From Pseudoxanthomonas sp. F37 (GTDB taxonomy: Bacteria; Pseudomonadota; Gammaproteobacteria; Xanthomonadales; Xanthomonadaceae), in the NCBI RefSeq assembly GCF_022965755.1, contig NZ_CP095187.1, positions 1,116,001 to 1,180,000 on the forward strand: a DNA stretch of 64,000 bases, read 5' to 3'. Position numbers and translations under genes: made by a program. Of this stretch, positions 54,342 through 62,220 are shown in pieces. Within the stretch, counting starts at the first letter, position 1. Each line of letters opens with the position of its first letter. The notes below the pieces were generated by a model. It did not search any database, was not told the DNA's origin, and saw only the letters and a program-made list of their open reading frames with translations.

Positions 54342-57300
54342 ATGACGCTTGAATCCATTCCGTCGAAGCCGTCGTCCCGCTCCGGGATCCGCGCGAGCGC
54401 GGCCTTCCGGAAGGCGAGGGAGCGCATGCTTGCGGTGCTCGTGGGCCTGTTCGCCGTCGCCAGCGCGTTCCCGGCCGCGTCGCTGGACATCTCCCAGAAG
54501 CCCTTGTCGATCGGCCGCGACGTGCCCGGCAATCTGGCGCTCGTGCCTTCCGTGGAGTTCCCGACGCTGATCAGCGTGGCGAATTTCGGCGACTACGTGC
54601 CCACCAATACGTACGTGGGCTACTTCGATTCCGAGAAGTGCTATCGCTATGAGTACAGCGCTACCGAGAGCGAGCGCCACTTCGCACCTCAATCTTCCGC
54701 TGCTGCGGGCCACACGTGCACGGGCGCGCTGTGGAGCGGCAACTACATGAACTGGGCCGCGACCCAGACCATCGATCCTTTCCGCTCGGCGCTGACGGGT
54801 GGTTACCGTGTACGGGATACCACGGCCGCCACCTGGCTGGAAAAGGCGAAAGCGGACCGTGATGGCAGTGACAGTGCCACGGCGAACTTTCCCCGCCGTA
54901 CCTACCCGGGCAGCTCCAATCCGACGGCCGTGAATGCGGCCACCCCAGCCAGTTGGAACACCATCCGCACCCGCATCGACGGCCTAGGTAACAAAATGCG
55001 CTTCACCAGCGGGTCCAACTCGGCCGCGCTGGCCCTCAACAACCCGGGTACTGGGCAGCCCGTTGCCTATAACCCTGCGACGCATACGCTCGACAACAGC
55101 AACATCACCGTCAACGGCCGTCAGGTCAGCCAGGCCAACGTCGTGTTCGAGGTCAGCGTGCGTGTGGCGGTGTGTGTCGCCGGCATGCTCGAAGCCAATT
55201 GCAATACGACCTATAGCGGCGTGGCGAAGCCCGAGGGCCTGATCCAGCAGTACGCCAACAGCATCCGCTACAGCATCTTCGGTTATCTGAACAATGGCGG
55301 CGGCACCGAGCCAGAGGGTGGCGTGATGCGTGCGCGCCAGAAGTTCGTCGGGCCCGCGAGCCAGTTCCCCGAGTCGGGCGCGCAGGGTAATCCGAACCGC
55401 GAGTGGGATCCGGTTACCGGCATCCTGTACCAGAATCCCGACCCGACAGACGCGACCAATACCAACGCCAACATCACCAATAGCGGCGTCATCAATTACC
55501 TGAACAAGTTCGGACAGATGGAAACGGGGCGTAACGCCAAATCCTACGATAACGTCAGCGAGCTTTATTATACGGCGCTGCGTTACTTCAAGAATCAGGG
55601 AAATGTTCCTTCGTATGCGGTGGTGAATGGCGATTACCAGTTGGCCGATGGCTTCCCCGTCATTACCGACTGGGATGATCCAATTCGCTATTCGTGCCAG
55701 ACCAACGTGATTCTGGGCGTCGGCGATACCAATACCTGGCGAGACAAGAATCTTCCGGGCGCGACCAGTAGCGCGGGGGAGCCGGCGAAGCCCGCCGAAG
55801 TCGACGCCGATACATCGGTCGACGTCGTCGCCATGTTGAAGAACATCTGGCGAATGGAAGGTTTCTCGGAAGCCGATGCTACGACGCGCTCCACGGCGGC
55901 GTACTTCAATAACTCGGGCCACAACAACTCCGCCTACATCGCGGCACTTGCCTACGACGCGCACACGCGCGACATCCGTCCGGCAACGCGACCGAACCCG
56001 ATCGCGGGAAAGCAGACGATTTCCACCTACTGGGTGGATGTGGTGGAAAATCGCGATTATAAGACGCCGCACACCAACCAATACGCGCTGGCGACAAAGT
56101 ATGGTGGTTTCACGGTGCCGGCGGGCTACAACCCCGATACCAATGTCACGCCTCTGGCGGACTCGCAATGGTGGGCGACGAACCAGTATGTCAATGGAGT
56201 CACGAGCTTCAAGCGCCCGGCGAATTTCTATGTCGCCTCTGAGGCGGGGAGGATGGTCGAAAGTCTAAAGCAGGTCTTCGCGAAGATCGTCCAGGACATG
56301 CGCGGTTCGGGGGGCTCGTTCGCGTCGAACACGACCAAGCTGGAAACCGGCGCGATGACCTACCAGGCGCAGTTCTACAGCGGCGCTTGGCGTGGCGAAC
56401 TCGTCGGCTACAACGTGAACCAGAGTACTGGTGCGTTGACGCAGGCCTGGACGGCGGGCTCTCAGTTCCCCGCCAACTTCGCCAGCCGGCGGATCTACAT
56501 CAACAACGGCGGCGCGATGCAGTTGTTCACCTCGCTGTCGCAGGCGCCCGCGCTGGGGACCCAGGCGGTCGTGGATTACATCCGCGGCGACCGGACGAAC
56601 GAAATGCCGGTAGGTACCCTGCGTACCCGTCAGAGCGTGCTGGGCGACATCGTCAACTCGCAGCCGGTCTACGTCGGTGCGCCGAATTCGCGCCTGTTCT
56701 ACGGCGCGGAATTCACCGGTGCGGACGACTACTTGGCTTTCGTGCTCGCCAACGCCACGCGTACGCCGACTGTCTATGTCGGTGCCAACGACGGCATGCT
56801 GCATGGCTTCAACGCGACGACGGGCGCGGAGACGTTCGCCTTCATTCCGTCCCAGGTCATCCCGCGGCTGGCCGCGCTGGCTGATCCCAACTATGTGCAC
56901 CAGTACTACGTTGATGGCGACATCACTGTAGCCGACGCCTATTGGGGTGGCCAATGGCGCACTATCCTCGTGGGCACGCTTGGGCGCGGTGGGCGCGGTG
57001 TTTACGCGCTCGATGTGACCAACCCTTCGAACGTCAGTCTTCTGTGGGAGAAGACGGCCACGGATATCCCGGCCATGGGCAATTCGCTGGGCAAGCCGAT
57101 CATCGCGCAGGTGGCCAACGGCGACTGGCGCGTCTTCATCGGTAACGGTCCCAATGGCAGCGGCGGTACCGCGCAGCTGGTGACCATTCGCTTGAACAAT
57201 GGCGCGGTGACGACGGTGAGCACGGGCGTGGCCGGCGACAACGGCCTGTCGGGCCCCAATGTCTGGAACACCGGTGCCACGGATTTCGTGGACCGCGTCT

Positions 57301-58067
57301 ATGCAGGCGATCTGCGCGGCAATCTCTGGAGGTTCGGCAATCTGGCCGGCACGCCGACCGTCACGGCGATGTTCCAGGCGACCGACGGTACGACAGCCCA
57401 GCCCATCACGGCGGCGCCCACGGTGTCCCGTAATCCGAGCAATAACGATACGTGGGTCTACTTCGGCACCGGCAAGTACGTTAGCGAAGCCGACCTGTCA
57501 GATACGCAGGTGCAAAGCTGGTATGGCTTGATCGACCGCGGCGTAGCCATTGCCGGACGCAATGCGCTTCAGCGCGTGGCGATCACAGGCGAGCAGACGC
57601 TGGCCAATGGCCTCGGCGCCCGCGTGATCGATGCGGTCACCACGCCCAGCGTGAATGGCTGGTACATCGACCTGGTATCGCCATTGAATGGCGCGGAAGG
57701 CGAGCGCATGGTCGTACCGAACATCTTTCAGGGCCTGGCGCTGATCGGAACGACGCGTATTCCCGACAATACGAGCGTGTGCGATCCGAGCGGTCGTGGC
57801 TGGATTATGGCGATCAACCCCTTCACGGGCGGACGTCTGAACTCCACGTTCTTCGACTTGAACAACGACGGCAACTTCAACAACAGCGATATGTCCAACG
57901 GTTCTGTGGTGTCCGGCCTGGGCCTACCAAGCGGGCCTAACAACCCGATCTTCGTCGGCAACATGATGCTCACGAATATGGACAACGCGGAAAGCAACGT
58001 AATAAAGACCAACTCGTCCGTGCTCGCGCCGGCGCGTGTATCGTGGCGTGAAGTGGTGGGTGACTGA
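54342..58067 (+). CDS. pilY1: type IV pilus tip adhesin PilY1
   Basis: 1241 residues from the ATG at 54342, with GAGG six bases upstream; a GTG four codons earlier overlaps the pilX stop. A signal region (MLAVLVGLFAVASAFPAASLD) follows a short basic leader. The N-terminal 600 residues are variable and Asn/Thr-rich with a von Willebrand-like part; the C-terminal propeller contains VYVGANDGMLHGFNA and RTILVGTLGRGGRGVYALDV. An EF-hand-like calcium loop DLNNDGNFNNSD is at about residues 1172-1183, as in PilY1 of Pseudomonas, where calcium controls twitching. It is the largest gene of the window. Confidence 0.93.
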   Translation: MTLESIPSKPSSRSGIRASAAFRKARERMLAVLVGLFAVASAFPAASLDISQKPLSIGRDVPGNLALVPSVEFPTLISVANFGDYVPTNTYVGYFDSEKCYRYEYSATESERHFAPQSSAAAGHTCTGALWSGNYMNWAATQTIDPFRSALTGGYRVRDTTAATWLEKAKADRDGSDSATANFPRRTYPGSSNPTAVNAATPASWNTIRTRIDGLGNKMRFTSGSNSAALALNNPGTGQPVAYNPATHTLDNSNITVNGRQVSQANVVFEVSVRVAVCVAGMLEANCNTTYSGVAKPEGLIQQYANSIRYSIFGYLNNGGGTEPEGGVMRARQKFVGPASQFPESGAQGNPNREWDPVTGILYQNPDPTDATNTNANITNSGVINYLNKFGQMETGRNAKSYDNVSELYYTALRYFKNQGNVPSYAVVNGDYQLADGFPVITDWDDPIRYSCQTNVILGVGDTNTWRDKNLPGATSSAGEPAKPAEVDADTSVDVVAMLKNIWRMEGFSEADATTRSTAAYFNNSGHNNSAYIAALAYDAHTRDIRPATRPNPIAGKQTISTYWVDVVENRDYKTPHTNQYALATKYGGFTVPAGYNPDTNVTPLADSQWWATNQYVNGVTSFKRPANFYVASEAGRMVESLKQVFAKIVQDMRGSGGSFASNTTKLETGAMTYQAQFYSGAWRGELVGYNVNQSTGALTQAWTAGSQFPANFASRRIYINNGGAMQLFTSLSQAPALGTQAVVDYIRGDRTNEMPVGTLRTRQSVLGDIVNSQPVYVGAPNSRLFYGAEFTGADDYLAFVLANATRTPTVYVGANDGMLHGFNATTGAETFAFIPSQVIPRLAALADPNYVHQYYVDGDITVADAYWGGQWRTILVGTLGRGGRGVYALDVTNPSNVSLLWEKTATDIPAMGNSLGKPIIAQVANGDWRVFIGNGPNGSGGTAQLVTIRLNNGAVTTVSTGVAGDNGLSGPNVWNTGATDFVDRVYAGDLRGNLWRFGNLAGTPTVTAMFQATDGTTAQPITAAPTVSRNPSNNDTWVYFGTGKYVSEADLSDTQVQSWYGLIDRGVAIAGRNALQRVAITGEQTLANGLGARVIDAVTTPSVNGWYIDLVSPLNGAEGERMVVPNIFQGLALIGTTRIPDNTSVCDPSGRGWIMAINPFTGGRLNSTFFDLNNDGNFNNSDMSNGSVVSGLGLPSGPNNPIFVGNMMLTNMDNAESNVIKTNSSVLAPARVSWREVVGD

Positions 58068-58087
58068 TGGAGCGCACAGGGGGAGCT

Positions 58088-58519
58088 ATGAAGAGGTTCG
58101 ACCACGGACTACAGGGCAGGGGTGAGGCAGGCTTCACGCTGATCGAGCTGTTGATCGTGATAGCGATCGTCGGGATCCTGGCGGTGATCGCGGTTTCCAC
58201 CTATCAGGATCAGATTGTGAAATCGCGGCGCGCCGCGGCGGCGGCCTGCCTTCAGGAGGCTGCCCAGTTCATGGAGCGGCACTACACCACGCGTCTGACC
58301 TATGCGGGGGCGACGGCCCCCACCTGCGATGCGGAAGTAGCGGCCCACTATGCCGCCCCGGAGTTCGTCGGCACCCCGGCGGCGAAGGCGTATACGCTCC
58401 GGATCGTGCCGTCGGGCGCCCAGGCCGCGCGCGACACGCTATGCGGAACCCTTACCATCAATCAGCAGGGCGTACGCGGAGAGAGCGGTACCGCCAGCAG
58501 CGCGGATCAATGCTGGTGA
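58088..58519 (+). CDS. pilE: type IV minor pilin PilE
   Basis: 143 residues from the ATG at 58088, with GGGGGAG upstream; an ATG at 58067 overlapping the pilY1 stop has no ribosome site. Cleavage is predicted in GEAG/FTLIELLIVIAIVGILAVIA, a perfect class III leader with Glu at +5. The head has cysteines (AACLQ, PTCDA, TLCGT, DQCW). It closes the operon and is followed by a terminator. Confidence 0.93.
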   Translation: MKRFDHGLQGRGEAGFTLIELLIVIAIVGILAVIAVSTYQDQIVKSRRAAAAACLQEAAQFMERHYTTRLTYAGATAPTCDAEVAAHYAAPEFVGTPAAKAYTLRIVPSGAQAARDTLCGTLTINQQGVRGESGTASSADQCW

Positions 58520-58527
58520 CCCCATAG

Positions 58528-58560
58528 AAAAAGGCCCGCATCTGACGATGCGGGCCTTTT
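58528..58560. terminator. bidirectional terminator after pilE
   Basis: AAAAGGCCCGCATC and GATGCGGGCCTTTT form a 14-bp stem with a TGAC loop; A and T runs on the two sides make it work on both strands. On the minus strand it follows the tRNA-Asn fragment and was probably the tRNA's terminator. Confidence 0.9.
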
Positions 58561-58570
58561 GTTTTTCATC

Positions 58571-58615
58571 TGGCGCCCGAAGTTGGACTCGAACCAACGA
58601 CCCCCTGATTAACAG
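58571..58615 (-). pseudogene. 3' half of tRNA-Asn (GTT), likely attachment-site remnant 1
   Basis: Read on the minus strand the 45 bases start at the anticodon loop CTGTTAA and run through the variable loop, the T arm (GGTTCGAGTCC) and the acceptor end GGGCGCCA. The 5' half (acceptor start, D arm, 5' anticodon stem) is missing; the bases to the right cannot pair with it beyond two positions. The identical 45 bases occur again at 60170-60214. An anticodon-loop breakpoint is typical of tyrosine-recombinase integration. Confidence 0.85.
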
Positions 58616-58822
58616 TCTCATGGCTGGATTGTCCGGAACCGCTGTCGTGCAAGGCGTCTAACGAAAGTGGCCCGTCTACTCCACTGAGAATTCGGGACTC
58701 CAATTTGCGGGTAATTCCTGCGCCATCGAAACCGAAAGTAGGTGCTCAGCGGACCGCCTTCTCGTTCATTGCCCGTCGACGCCGCTGATATACTCGGGCC
58801 AAGGCCCAGGCAAGGTTCAGCC

Positions 58823-59995
58823 ATGGATGATGTAATCGATTACCGCGACATCGTTTCCAAGTACAGTTTTCAGCAGCACGCCGAGCGCGCCGACCAGTAC
58901 TTCTCGACCGTCGACGTAAACTCGGTCGTGGCCAGAAAACCCTTCGCCTCCGTGGAGGAGGCGTCGGTTATCTCTGCCGGCATCGGAGCCGTCCTAGGGA
59001 ATCTGAAGCTGTTCCGCGGGGCCAAGGTGCTCGACTTCGGTGCCGGCACCTGCTGGCTGAGCCGGATATTGGCGAGCGTGGGATGCGAAGTGACTGCAGC
59101 GGATGTGTCCCGAAACGCACTTGACCTGGGTAAGCGACTTGCAGACAGCGACCCAGCACTGCACGGCGCGTCCATTTCCTATGCGCCCATCGATGAAGCC
59201 AAGCTTCCATTTCCGGATGAATCATTTGATCGTATCGTGGTGTTCGACGCCTTCCACCACGTGCCTGACCAGAAGGCGGCCATCCGAGAGTTTCATCGCA
59301 TTTTGAAGCGCGACGGGCTGGCGGCTTTCCATGAGCCGGGCCCCGAGCATTCGCGCAGCCATCAATCACAGTACGAGATGCGCAGCTTCGGCGTCATCGA
59401 AGCGGACATCATCGTGGAAGAGTTGATTGGAGAAGCCGTCTCCTGTGGATTCTCGTCTGTCGACCTGGCTGTGTTCGCCACCAGTCCCATCATGGTCAAG
59501 CTCGGAGAGTACAACAGATTTCTCACCGAGAAGACCAGCATGGCCGCGCTGAATCTTGTCGAGCAGGCCCGGGCTGAAAGCCGGCATCGCCGGGTGTTTT
59601 TCCTGCATAAGGGTGACCCGAACAAGACAGACTCGCGGGCGGCGGCCGGGCTTGGCGGCGAGTTGCTGCTAACGTCCATTCGGCAGGACGGCGCAGTGGT
59701 CATTGATGGCGTGGTGACCAACACCGGATCATCGACGTGGCTACCTTCCATGAGAGGGGTGGGCTCGGTCAATCTTGGCGTCCACCTCTACGGCCAGGAC
59801 GGAAGTCTGCTCGACGCGGACTACGCCCGCGGCGCCGTCAGCGATAGCATCACCGAGCCTGGTGACCGACGCCACGTTCGGTTCATCGTGCCGCTGCCGG
59901 AGGTTGAGTCGTTCACCCTGAGCCTCGACCTGGTGGCCGAGGGTGTCACCTGGTTCGAAACCGTCGGTGGCCGGGTCGCAAAGTTCTCGTTCTGA
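58823..59995 (+). CDS. class I SAM-dependent methyltransferase with C-terminal beta-sandwich domain
   Basis: 390 residues from the ATG at 58823 (AAGG upstream). The SAM-binding motif VLDFGAGTCWLSR is at residues 69-81, with DEAKLPFPDESFDRIVVFDAFHHV as motifs of the type 11 methyltransferase family. After a helical part, the last 110 residues form a separate beta domain (VVTNTGSSTWLPSMRGVGSVNLGVHLYGQDG...EGVTWFETVGG) similar to domains found in polysaccharide-export and sugar-modifying proteins. It may methylate a surface glycan. It lies alone between two tRNA-Asn remnants and looks less GC-rich than the pilus genes, which suggests acquisition. Confidence 0.82.
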   Translation: MDDVIDYRDIVSKYSFQQHAERADQYFSTVDVNSVVARKPFASVEEASVISAGIGAVLGNLKLFRGAKVLDFGAGTCWLSRILASVGCEVTAADVSRNALDLGKRLADSDPALHGASISYAPIDEAKLPFPDESFDRIVVFDAFHHVPDQKAAIREFHRILKRDGLAAFHEPGPEHSRSHQSQYEMRSFGVIEADIIVEELIGEAVSCGFSSVDLAVFATSPIMVKLGEYNRFLTEKTSMAALNLVEQARAESRHRRVFFLHKGDPNKTDSRAAAGLGGELLLTSIRQDGAVVIDGVVTNTGSSTWLPSMRGVGSVNLGVHLYGQDGSLLDADYARGAVSDSITEPGDRRHVRFIVPLPEVESFTLSLDLVAEGVTWFETVGGRVAKFSF

Positions 59996-60133
59996 TCGTG
60001 GCGAACAGGCCGAAGCCATTGCGTGGTAGCTCAACCGCGAGATGCGCCCCGTGAGCGGGGGCGACGGGCTACAGCCGATTACCGATGTTTGACACACCCA
60101 ATTAGTAGACAGGTGGCGCATAGTAGACAAATG

Positions 60134-60163
60134 AAAAAGGCCGCGATCACTCGCGGCCTTTGA
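60134..60163. terminator. terminator next to the second tRNA-Asn fragment
   Basis: AAAGGCCGCGA and TCGCGGCCTTT form an 11-bp stem with a TCAC loop and flanking A and T runs. It has the same position relative to the tRNA fragment as the one at 58528-58560, but a different stem sequence. Confidence 0.8.
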
Positions 60164-60169
60164 TGTATT

Positions 60170-60214
60170 TGGCGCCCGAAGTTGGACTCGAACCAACGAC
60201 CCCCTGATTAACAG
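60170..60214 (-). pseudogene. 3' half of tRNA-Asn (GTT), likely attachment-site remnant 2
   Basis: Identical over 45 bases to 58571-58615 and again cut at the anticodon loop; to the right the sequence continues ACTTCGGGACTT, unrelated to tRNA and to the first copy. The repeat of both tRNA part and neighbouring terminator fits successive insertions at one tRNA-Asn locus or insertion into two tandem tRNA-Asn genes. Confidence 0.85.
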
Positions 60215-60330
60215 ACTTCGGGACTTAGATTTGAAATCAACAACTTGGCCTTGTTCGATTTTCCAATCCGGATAGCGTGGAACCCGTGATGCCATTGGCT
60301 CCCTCGACAGGTTTTCCCATCAAAGTAGTT

Positions 60331-60380
60331 CGAGAACACCTGAATTAAGCCGACCCGCGAAGCGGGTTCGGCTTGAATGA
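60331..60380 (-). repeat. integron attC site, left part, interrupted by IS copy 1
   Basis: TGAATTAAGCCGACCCGCGAAGCGGGTTCGGCTTGAATGA matches the intact attC at 62161-62220. The outer core on the left reads CGAGAAC instead of GCCTAAC, so this end, the distal end of the array, is degenerate. The rest of the site resumes at 61801 after the IS. Confidence 0.85.
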
Positions 60381-60471
60381 TGGGATGGACTCCTCCCGCG
60401 TCACCAAACGGCTTCGAAGAGCCAGACTGATGTTTCCATCAGGACACGGGATCACGAGAGGAGTCCACGCC

Positions 60472-61530
60472 ATGCATGCTAGTACCGTCGCCATCGATTT
60501 GGCAAAAGAGGTCTTCGAGCTGGCCTTCGCCGATGCGCAGGGCCGGGTCATCGAGCGCAAGCGCCTCTCGCGCCGGGCCTTCATCCGTTCGCTGGAGACC
60601 CGGCCGCCGTTGCGGGTGCTGATGGAGGCCTGCGGCGGTGCGCACTGCTGGGCGCGCCGCTTCCAGCGCCAGGGCCACACGGTACGCCTGCTTCCCGCAC
60701 GTGACGTGCGCCCCTACGTGCGCGGCAACAAGACCGACCGCAACGACGTGGCCGGGATACTGGAAGCGGACCGCTGCGCCGGCATGGCCGGGGTGCCGGT
60801 CAAGACCCCGGAGCAGCAGGGCATCCAGGCGCTGCACCGGCTGCGTGAACACCTCAAGGGTGAACGTACCGCCACGCTCAACCTGTTGCGGGGCGTGCTG
60901 CGCGAGTTCGGCGTGGCGGTACCCGTTGGAGCGGCCAAGGTGCCGGGGGCGGTACGCGATGCGCTGGAAGACGGTGACAACGAGTTGCCGATGACGCTGC
61001 GCCACAGCCTGGCCGAGCAGATCGACAGACTGTCGCAACTGGACAAGGACATGGCGGCGATCGAGCAGCGGCTGGAGGAATTCGCCTCACGCGAGGTGGC
61101 GGTGCAGCGTTACCGTGGCGTGCCGGGCGTGGGCCTGCTGACGGCGACCGCGCTACGGGCCAGTGCCGGCGATCTGTCGCGCTTCCGCAGCGGGCGCCAG
61201 TTCTCGGCGTGGCTGGGACTGACCCCGCGCGAGCATTCCTCGGGCCAGCAGCGCCGGCTGGGAGGCCTGACCAAGCGCGGCGATGTCTACGTAAGAACGC
61301 TGCTGATCCACGGCGCACGCGCGGTGCTGCAGGCGGCGCGGATGAAACAGCGGCGCGGGCAAGCCCTCGATCCGCTGCAGGCCTGGGCGCTGAAGGTTCA
61401 GGACACCCGCGGCCACAACAAGGCCGCCTGCGCGCTGGCCAACAAGCTGGCCCGACGGCTGTGGGCGATGGAACACCACGGCATGCCGTTCGATCCGCGC
61501 CACGTCAGCGAGCGGCCGCACGCCACCTAA
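60472..61530 (+). CDS. IS110/IS1111-family transposase (DEDD recombinase), copy 1
   Basis: 352 residues from the ATG at 60472, with GAGAGGAG upstream. The N-terminal RuvC-like DEDD domain shows the acidic residues in VAIDLAKEVFELAF, LMEACGGAHCW and NKTDRNDVAGI. The C-terminal Tnp_20 domain has YRGVPGVGLLTATAL and the serine region EHSSGQQRRLGGLTKRG. IS110-family enzymes use a bridge RNA to choose donor and target sites and move through a circular intermediate. The product is identical to that of copy 2. Confidence 0.96.
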   Translation: MHASTVAIDLAKEVFELAFADAQGRVIERKRLSRRAFIRSLETRPPLRVLMEACGGAHCWARRFQRQGHTVRLLPARDVRPYVRGNKTDRNDVAGILEADRCAGMAGVPVKTPEQQGIQALHRLREHLKGERTATLNLLRGVLREFGVAVPVGAAKVPGAVRDALEDGDNELPMTLRHSLAEQIDRLSQLDKDMAAIEQRLEEFASREVAVQRYRGVPGVGLLTATALRASAGDLSRFRSGRQFSAWLGLTPREHSSGQQRRLGGLTKRGDVYVRTLLIHGARAVLQAARMKQRRGQALDPLQAWALKVQDTRGHNKAACALANKLARRLWAMEHHGMPFDPRHVSERPHAT

Positions 61531-61800
61531 GCCCACCGCCTCAACGCGCAAATTCACCGCTTCAACGTCGGGAGTTGCCTGAAACGATCTTGATCATGGC
61601 GAAGGGTTCGGTCCCGGAGCGGACAACGCCGATAACAATGCCGGCCTGGCAGGCCGCTTGAACGATAGGCACCCGCCCCGCGGATTCCATGATGGCCCGG
61701 GCAGATGCTGCTCACCCCAAGGCCGGATACACGACTGCAACCGTTCCACTTCCGCGATCAGATCACTTCGGCAACGACCGATTGACGGAGGAGTCCATAC
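61531..61800 (+). ncRNA. predicted bridge RNA (seekRNA) region of IS copy 1
   Basis: The 270 bases between the transposase stop and the right end have no likely gene. They contain GCC-GATAACAATGCC-GGCCT-GGC-AGGCC-GCTTGAACGATA-GGC (61628-61670): a hairpin inside a symmetrical internal loop. On the 5' side TAACAAT (61633-61639) equals the bottom strand of the attC right of the insertion point; on the 3' side GCTTGAA (61656-61662) equals the top strand left of it. That is the expected layout of a target-binding loop. CCATGATGG (61687-61695) resembles the joined IS ends and may belong to a donor loop. Confidence 0.6.
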
Positions 61801-61814
61801 ATGAATTGTTAGGT
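61801..61814 (-). repeat. integron attC site, right part, after IS copy 1
   Basis: ATGAATTGTTAGGT completes the attC begun at 60331; GTTAGGT (61808-61814) is a good GTTRRRY core. Confidence 0.85.
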
Positions 61815-61818
61815 GCCA

Positions 61819-62157
61819 TTAGCAGACCCAGGCAGCCGCAGTATCTTTGGCTAGCGCATCAATTGGCTCAAGCAATTGCCAGTCTGGATCGCATCTCGGC
61901 TCAGGCAGCTCAAGGAGCTTGAATGTGAGCTGTTCGAGCCCGGCATCTGAAGAGCCGGCTATTGACTGAAGGCTTGCGTACAGCCGTAGATAAAAGTACC
62001 GACACCAGAATATCTCATCAGCGGACCAGCCTTGCGCGTGGAGCGACGATGGAGCATCAGTGACGCGCTGAAATATTTGCAGGGCGGTCTCGGCTGTTGG
62101 TGGGGAAGAGCCAATTAGCGATAACAGCTTGGCGGGGTCAACTATGATCTTTGGCAT
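61819..62157 (-). CDS. integron gene-cassette protein of unknown function
   Basis: 112 residues. The ATG follows the attC core GTTAGGC by only three bases (GCC) and the stop lies five bases before the next core, the compact form of integron cassettes. The product MPKIIVDPAKLLSLIG... is soluble and mainly helical, with aromatic-rich DEIFWCRYFYLRLYASLQ and a C-terminal TAAAWVC. I do not recognise a family. Expression would depend on the integron promoter to the right of the window or on a promoter in a nearby cassette. Confidence 0.75.
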   Translation of the reverse strand: MPKIIVDPAKLLSLIGSSPPTAETALQIFQRVTDAPSSLHAQGWSADEIFWCRYFYLRLYASLQSIAGSSDAGLEQLTFKLLELPEPRCDPDWQLLEPIDALAKDTAAAWVC

Positions 62158-62160
62158 GGC

Positions 62161-62220
62161 GCCTAACGCCTGAATTAAGCCGACCCGCGAAGCGGGTTCG
62201 GCTTGAATGAATTGTTAGGC
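62161..62220 (-). repeat. intact integron attC site, Xanthomonas type
   Basis: 60 bases from GCCTAAC (62161-62167) to GTTAGGC (62214-62220), with an inner stem GCCGACCCGC/GCGGGTTCGGC around GAA. In minus-strand reading GCCTAAC-AATTCATTCAAGCCG...CAGGC-GTTAGGC matches the attC sites of Xanthomonas chromosomal integrons. Confidence 0.92.

Larger units (their letters stand above)
59996..60330. other. gene-free accessory junction
   Basis: The 335 bases between the methyltransferase stop and the first attC remnant hold no convincing gene. They contain a direct repeat TAGTAGACA (near 60104 and 60121), the second terminator hairpin and the second tRNA-Asn fragment, both listed separately, and then AT-richer sequence of unknown origin up to 60330. 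Confidence 0.6.
60381..61800 (+). mobile_element. IS110-family element of the IS1111-attC group, copy 1
   Basis: About 1.42 kb. Subterminal inverted repeats are ATGGACTCCTCC (60385-60396) and GGAGGAGTCCAT (61787-61798), 4 and 2 bases inside the ends, as in IS1111 elements. The ATGA that appears on both sides leaves the exact boundary open by four bases. It splits an attC after GGCTTGAATGA. It holds one transposase gene and a 270-base non-coding right end. The part shared with copy 2 appears identical. Confidence 0.92.

Noticed and set aside
58571-58660. functional tRNA-Asn gene
   Set aside because: Only the 3' half is tRNA-like; the bases where the D arm and acceptor 5' strand should be do not pair with it.
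58655-58661. GTCTAAC as an additional integron core site
   Set aside because: It fits the 7-base core consensus, but no matching inner stem or second core is found near it; such a short match occurs by chance.
61209-61661. 150-codon frame overlapping the end of the transposase and the non-coding IS end (also at 63423-63875)
   Set aside because: It overlaps the transposase in another frame, has no ribosome site, and the part beyond the transposase is better explained as structured RNA.
61689-61922. 77-codon frame across the IS right end into attC
   Set aside because: It spans the IS boundary, so it arose by insertion; no ribosome site or family resemblance.
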